Source of the DNA: Guillardia theta CCMP2712
Lineage: Eukaryota; Cryptophyceae; Pyrenomonadales; Geminigeraceae
Assembly (NCBI RefSeq): GCF_000315625.1
Contig: NW_005434475.1
Coordinates: 8,279 to 45,269 of the forward strand
Direction of reading: 5' to 3'
DNA: 36,991 nt
Shown here: piece by piece, positions 33,116 to 36,991 of the stretch
Position numbering within the stretch: position 1 is the first letter of the stretch
Layout of the letters: every line of letters starts with the position of its first letter
Notes under the pieces: generated by a model
Database searches by the model: none
What the model was told of the DNA's origin: nothing
The model's input: the letters and a program-made list of their open reading frames with translations, nothing else
Position numbers and translations under genes: made by a program

Positions 33116-33469
33116 TCACTTCATTCCAATCAGGTGCTCTTTGGATGTTTTTCTTGCTGCCTCCTGACCTAGAATTTTAGGCGTGAATGCCTCAGGCAGT
33201 AGAACAGCTTCAGATCGCTCCCTGCAAGACCCATCAAACATTGGATCGAACGCGTCTGCTGCTCCGAAGCGCGAGCGGTGACTGGTAGACCGAGACTTGT
33301 AAAATCTGCCGAGTTTGGGGTATTTCAAACGAAATCCAAATTTTCAGTGCGCGAAACAATGCGGCTAGGAGAATCTTACCGTATATATCTCACGCGCTGT
33401 GTGTAAGAATGTGTACCATTTAAAGGTGTGATGCGTCGAATAGCAATGAATGGATATTTACTATCCTAG
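33116..33469 (-). CDS. Possible 3' exons of an unidentified minus-strand gene
   Basis: From about 33460 down, a frame reads through a candidate 75-nt intron (33402-33328 approximately, GTAAGA...CGGCAG). It continues with RFYKSRSTSHRSRFGAADAF, MFDGSCRERSEAVLLPEAF and a TGA at 33116. The composition looks protein-like and the end is convergent with the upstream membrane-protein gene (about 76 bp between stops). I could extend it upstream to about 34070 only by choosing among several splice sites, and one junction did not keep phase. No family recognised. Confidence 0.3.
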
Positions 33470-33720
33470 AAAGCTCATAATGGTGCTCAGGACGTGCTCA
33501 CTTATCACAGTGTGTGGCATAATACTTGGCCTCGTTTATGAGAACTCAGCCGTGCTTGCTTTAGGAATTTATTATCCAAACTATCAATCAAACAAATACA
33601 TTTATGTAGAACTGTTTTGATATTCTTCTGTTCAGGAACAAAACAGATGCAAGCTTCAACCAAAGCATTCAACATACCCCTTACCTGTTAACTGCGACTT
33701 ATGCAAGCTGCCTCCAAACC

Positions 33721-34047
33721 ATGCCCATCCGGATACCTGGTGCGTTTTCTGATCCAAATCCAACTTTCCCTACAAAGTCAGCAAACAAGAGACAATACTC
33801 AACAAGGTTCAAGCTAGCATATCGCATATGCACAGAAAACGTGTTGACTAAGGATCACATTGCATTCGAAGCTATCAGCATTCAGGTGTCATGCTGGTCA
33901 GTGTCTCTGTTCAGCCATGCAGAGTTCAAGAATCAGACAATGCCGCGTCGTAACAAGGAAAGTTGCGGTCAGCAAGTCATGGATCGTTGCCGAGATGTCA
34001 TCATTTGTGTAAGAACTCTGTTTGGAAGAAACCTACAGCTGAGGTAA
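33721..34047 (+). CDS. Ambiguous 108-codon open frame
   Basis: An uninterrupted frame starts MPIRIPGAFSDPNP. It also contains GT-AG pairs 42-46 nt apart typical of this locus (for example 33740-33781 and 33809-33854), so it might be spliced instead. It overlaps candidate exons on the minus strand. Nothing is recognisable and I cannot say which strand, if either, is coding. Confidence 0.2.
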   Translation: MPIRIPGAFSDPNPTFPTKSANKRQYSTRFKLAYRICTENVLTKDHIAFEAISIQVSCWSVSLFSHAEFKNQTMPRRNKESCGQQVMDRCRDVIICVRTLFGRNLQLR

Positions 34048-34099
34048 GAAAGAGCGAGAACAGTAAGATGAGTAGCCTACTCACAGAGACACCTTGCTG

Positions 34100-34340
34100 T
34101 TAGGGGTTCAAGGATCGGGTAGTATGAGGCTTAAAGACCAGCCGCTGAGCTGCTGAGTCCGACGGTCAGAGTCTCCGAGACCCGGTGCCCTCCGAGCGGC
34201 AGTCCCGCTCGGAATCACAGAGTTACGGACCGTGACACCGCTCCGAGTCCGCCGCCTGTGTGTGCCGCGGCCGGGAGCACCGATAAGAGGATCTAGTACG
34301 ATTTTTAACTCAACGCGCGGATGTCAGCCGCGCGTCCGAC
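34100..34340. repeat. GC-rich island related in style to the 14.7-15.6 kb island
   Basis: A sharply GC-rich block with many CCGAG/CTCGG inverted pairs in an AT-rich setting. Phrases such as gctgctgagtcc and gccgcggccggg also occur in the island near 15010-15100, which suggests two diverged members of one repeat family. No open frame of note. Confidence 0.5.
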
Positions 34341-36840
34341 GGTCACTAAAAAATTCCGTTACTCATCAAAGTCACTGTTGAAACTTCTTGTGCCACTCTC
34401 AATGGCTAAGTGACACATGGGTCGAATTCGGCCCACGTGGGCCGAATTCGACCCACGGCTTTTTGCCCCTCATACAGCACCCTTTGTGCGCTGGTCTCAA
34501 CGAAAACATGGCAGGGAAGGATAGAAGAGGACAAGCGCTTTCAGGGGCTGCAAACGCCATTCTGTTTCATGCATCCGTTGAGATTCTACAAGCTTCCAAA
34601 GTGAAGGCTTTCCAACAAAATTGCATGTTTTGTTCATGATCGTTGAAATTTCCATCCAATTATTCTGTGTTGCTGTTGCGTCCGCGGTGCGCGATTTCGC
34701 TTGATTCTTTCGTAATAGTTCAGATAGAAGACCATCCTGACTAGTCAAGATCAGTTTTCAATCTTTTGGCTGATTTCAATAACTCAATTTCCACTGAAAT
34801 GACGAAAATTACAGAATACGACAATTTTGAGGTTTGTAAGTTGTGGCATTCACATGTGATGATCTCCGTGAAGCTGGAAATATTATAGATTGCTTCCTAT
34901 ACATGATAGGCAACCGTTGCATTCGAAATGAGCACCAAAGTTGCCTCAGTTGCGAGGCCAATGCGTCGAATACATATTGGGATGAATTTCGTTGGAATGA
35001 CGTGTGCCTGAAGAATTCTTCGTGGTACATCCACTTCGAGACATGGAAACATCGCTGAACAGTAGTGAACCCTATTGACCAACATATCCATTAACAATAC
35101 AAAGCGTATTCAAGCTGGATCTTCGCATGTCTGTGTTTTTTTTCCATAATTTTCTTCGTGCCGTATTTCAAGTTTGGTATTCTGATAGAAATTGCACGCG
35201 GAAGAACATGGTCTACGAAGTCGTTCTCTTCTGGGTTAAGGAATGGTCACAATTCCACATCTTTACATGTATCTTGCATAGTTCATGCATAGAGTTTTGA
35301 GTACTTGATGGGCCCTGATGACAGTTGCTTCATTACTACTCATCCGAAGCCACCACTCATCAGACGGATGTTGGAGCTGGCTGTTTCATGTCTGTTTCAC
35401 GCAAGTAGCGCCTCAAACTGTTTCCACGTGAAATGTTCTTCGTAATCGCATGTTATTCGTCTTCATTAGTCACTTTTTCTAGCATTTTGTTGGAGAAAAC
35501 TGTGAAAAAATGGTTCGTCGATTGTGTCGTTCAGAAATATTTTTCACATTTTTTCCTTCCAAACAGGGTAAAACATCACCTAGAACGTTTAAGAATCATC
35601 GTGCAGGGGAAAATAATCCTGCTGAGTGTTGGAGAAAGGCCTAAAGACTCATTTGCAAAGTGAACAGACACGGTATGAATCGCCATGCACCAGCACGAGA
35701 GAAACATGTGAGTACAAGATTGACGCCGGAACAGATGATTTGAAGACACCACAGCACAAGATCTCGTCATCCTTATGTGATCACGAGACGCAGGACATGC
35801 TGAAAGACTGACATGAGATTGCTCACAGCTTCAAGATGTGCGGATAACAGTGGGAGATGTCATATTCCATGCGGAGTGGTTGTCTGCATCAACTTCAATT
35901 TTACAGTTGAGGAGGTGAATTAATGGCAAAGAAGCTGCTCTGAGAAAGAAAAGGGACTTGGATGTGATGAATATCATCAAGATGCACGATGGAAGTGAAG
36001 AGTTACAAGGTTTAGTGTAGGTATGAAGGAGATGGTAAGGAAAGTGATTGGGATACCTCATACCAAAATGTTGATGAGCACTGAAACAATTTCAAGCGTG
36101 GAAGGGGCCTATCTCGACTGAGAAGCAAGACAATCACTCAGAGACATGCAGGTGAATCAGGAGAACCCATTGCAATATCGCAGCAGGCAAGAGGATGTGA
36201 GGAGTTGTGTAGATTCTTGATTCCGTCCACGGTTTTACGACGGAAATGAGGGCGCGGAGTGAGCATTCCAAAAATGTTGAGGTCTTTAACTCGAGGGAGA
36301 CCAGAGTAGCGTGAACGATAAGACCAGTGATGGATGGAATACTCATTCTCCAAGAAACTCTTTCCAATTAAGTTGTTGAATCAAGATAGATAGTATGATA
36401 CATAACTCAATGAACATTTTCCTTTGTCTCTGTGATTTTGTACGCAACAGATCGATGAATTTATCGCTAACAACAGCATGTTGGCGTTATGACATGCAGT
36501 GAAAATTGAACAGAAACTCATAAATATCATGAAATCCTTTACAGTCTGCAACATGAATGAGTATTACAACAGTTTACTTTCATATGATGCAGAAAAATAT
36601 GTTCTCATGATTCATGAAGTGCACCAATGACCCTCCTCATGGAGCATGGCGGCGCGCCATTTCCCGGGAAGGCCAGTACCCCCACCCAGCAATGGCAAGT
36701 AAACACCCTATCTTTGATTTATTCAAAATACCCGTAGTAGGACTACCCCCACCCTTCATTTTCAGGCCCCTCTAAGGCAAAACCATCTGAAAACGGCAAA
36801 AAGGTGCCGAAGGTTTGTGTCACTTAGCCACTATATCCTG
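34341..36840. other. 2.5 kb with no supported gene
   Basis: AT-rich sequence with only short open frames (up to about 80 codons) on both strands. A minus-strand frame at 36353-36138 (starting MENEYSIHHWSYRSRYS) has fairly protein-like composition but no recognisable motif and no clear splice partners. A palindromic phrase ggtcgaattcggcccacgtg/ccgaattcgaccca lies near 34420-34455. A short GC-rich patch (ggcggcgcgccatttcccggg) lies near 36650-36670. Confidence 0.45.
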
Positions 36841-36854
36841 GCTTAATTTTTAGG

Positions 36855-36969
36855 GCAATCATCAATTTCCAATCAACAAATTTTTGGAGTAATCATTTTC
36901 CAATCAACGAAAGTTTGCAGTAATCATTTTCCAATCAACTTTTTGAAACAATAATCATTTTCCAATCAA
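36855..36969. repeat. 31-34-bp imperfect tandem repeat
   Basis: The core taatcattttccaatcaa (first copy caatcatcaatttccaatcaa) begins near 36855 and at 36890, 36921 and 36952. Periods are about 34, 31 and 31 bp, and the intervening bases vary. The array ends about 20 bp before the window edge. Confidence 0.93.
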
Positions 36970-36991
36970 AACTCCCCGTTTTGTACCGCCG

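Noticed and set aside
36134-36367. Transposon or retroelement fragment
   Set aside because: The frame has no recognisable reverse transcriptase, integrase or transposase motif, and I saw no terminal repeats around it.
36855-36969. CRISPR array
   Set aside because: The repeats are only four, imperfect and AT-rich, the spacers are about 13-16 bp, and the setting is a eukaryotic genome.

Overview
This window looks like nuclear DNA of a unicellular eukaryotic alga, most likely a cryptophyte close to Guillardia theta. Direct evidence: many genes are split by GT-AG introns, mostly 41-62 nt long, genes are packed a few dozen to a few hundred bases apart, and the proteins are eukaryotic (SAGA subunit, RBM25, RhoGEF, TMEM222/RTE1). 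The species guess is weaker. It rests on the 86-residue 'GxGFG...SW.SDTSV' repeats of the left-hand gene, which resemble large surface-type proteins I remember from Guillardia.

Left 14.25 kb: one giant minus-strand gene enters at 14254 and runs off the left edge. It has a short signal-peptide exon, a second small exon, and then one uninterrupted exon of at least 13,573 bases. The protein (at least 4,703 residues) alternates filamin-like Ig repeats with PA14 domains and ends in at least 15 TIG-like repeats. Five PA14 segments are copies of one ~293-bp block that look identical by eye, set in otherwise strongly diverged sequence. The last 1.2 kb is a 519-bp tandem repeat.

14.26-15.86 kb: no gene seen; AT-rich inverted repeats followed by a GC-rich island.

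15.86-33.04 kb: a compact housekeeping block. In order: a small single-pass membrane protein (-), TADA1/Hfi1 of SAGA (+), an IQ-DH-PH RhoGEF (-), a securin-like D-box protein (+), a TMEM222/RTE1 membrane protein (-), the splicing factor RBM25 (+), a Sep15/SelM-like ER protein (-), a GT61-like glycosyltransferase (-), and a four-pass membrane protein with a doublecortin/ubiquitin-like head (+). I assembled the spliced models by hand from splice sites, phase and family similarity. All complete models close in frame.

33.04-36.99 kb: mostly unassigned. It holds a possible 3' end of a minus-strand gene, a second GC-rich island and a 31-34-bp tandem repeat at the right edge.

No single operon-like system is visible. 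The two most unusual things are the giant cassette-built surface protein and the very short introns, including one predicted at 32 nt.
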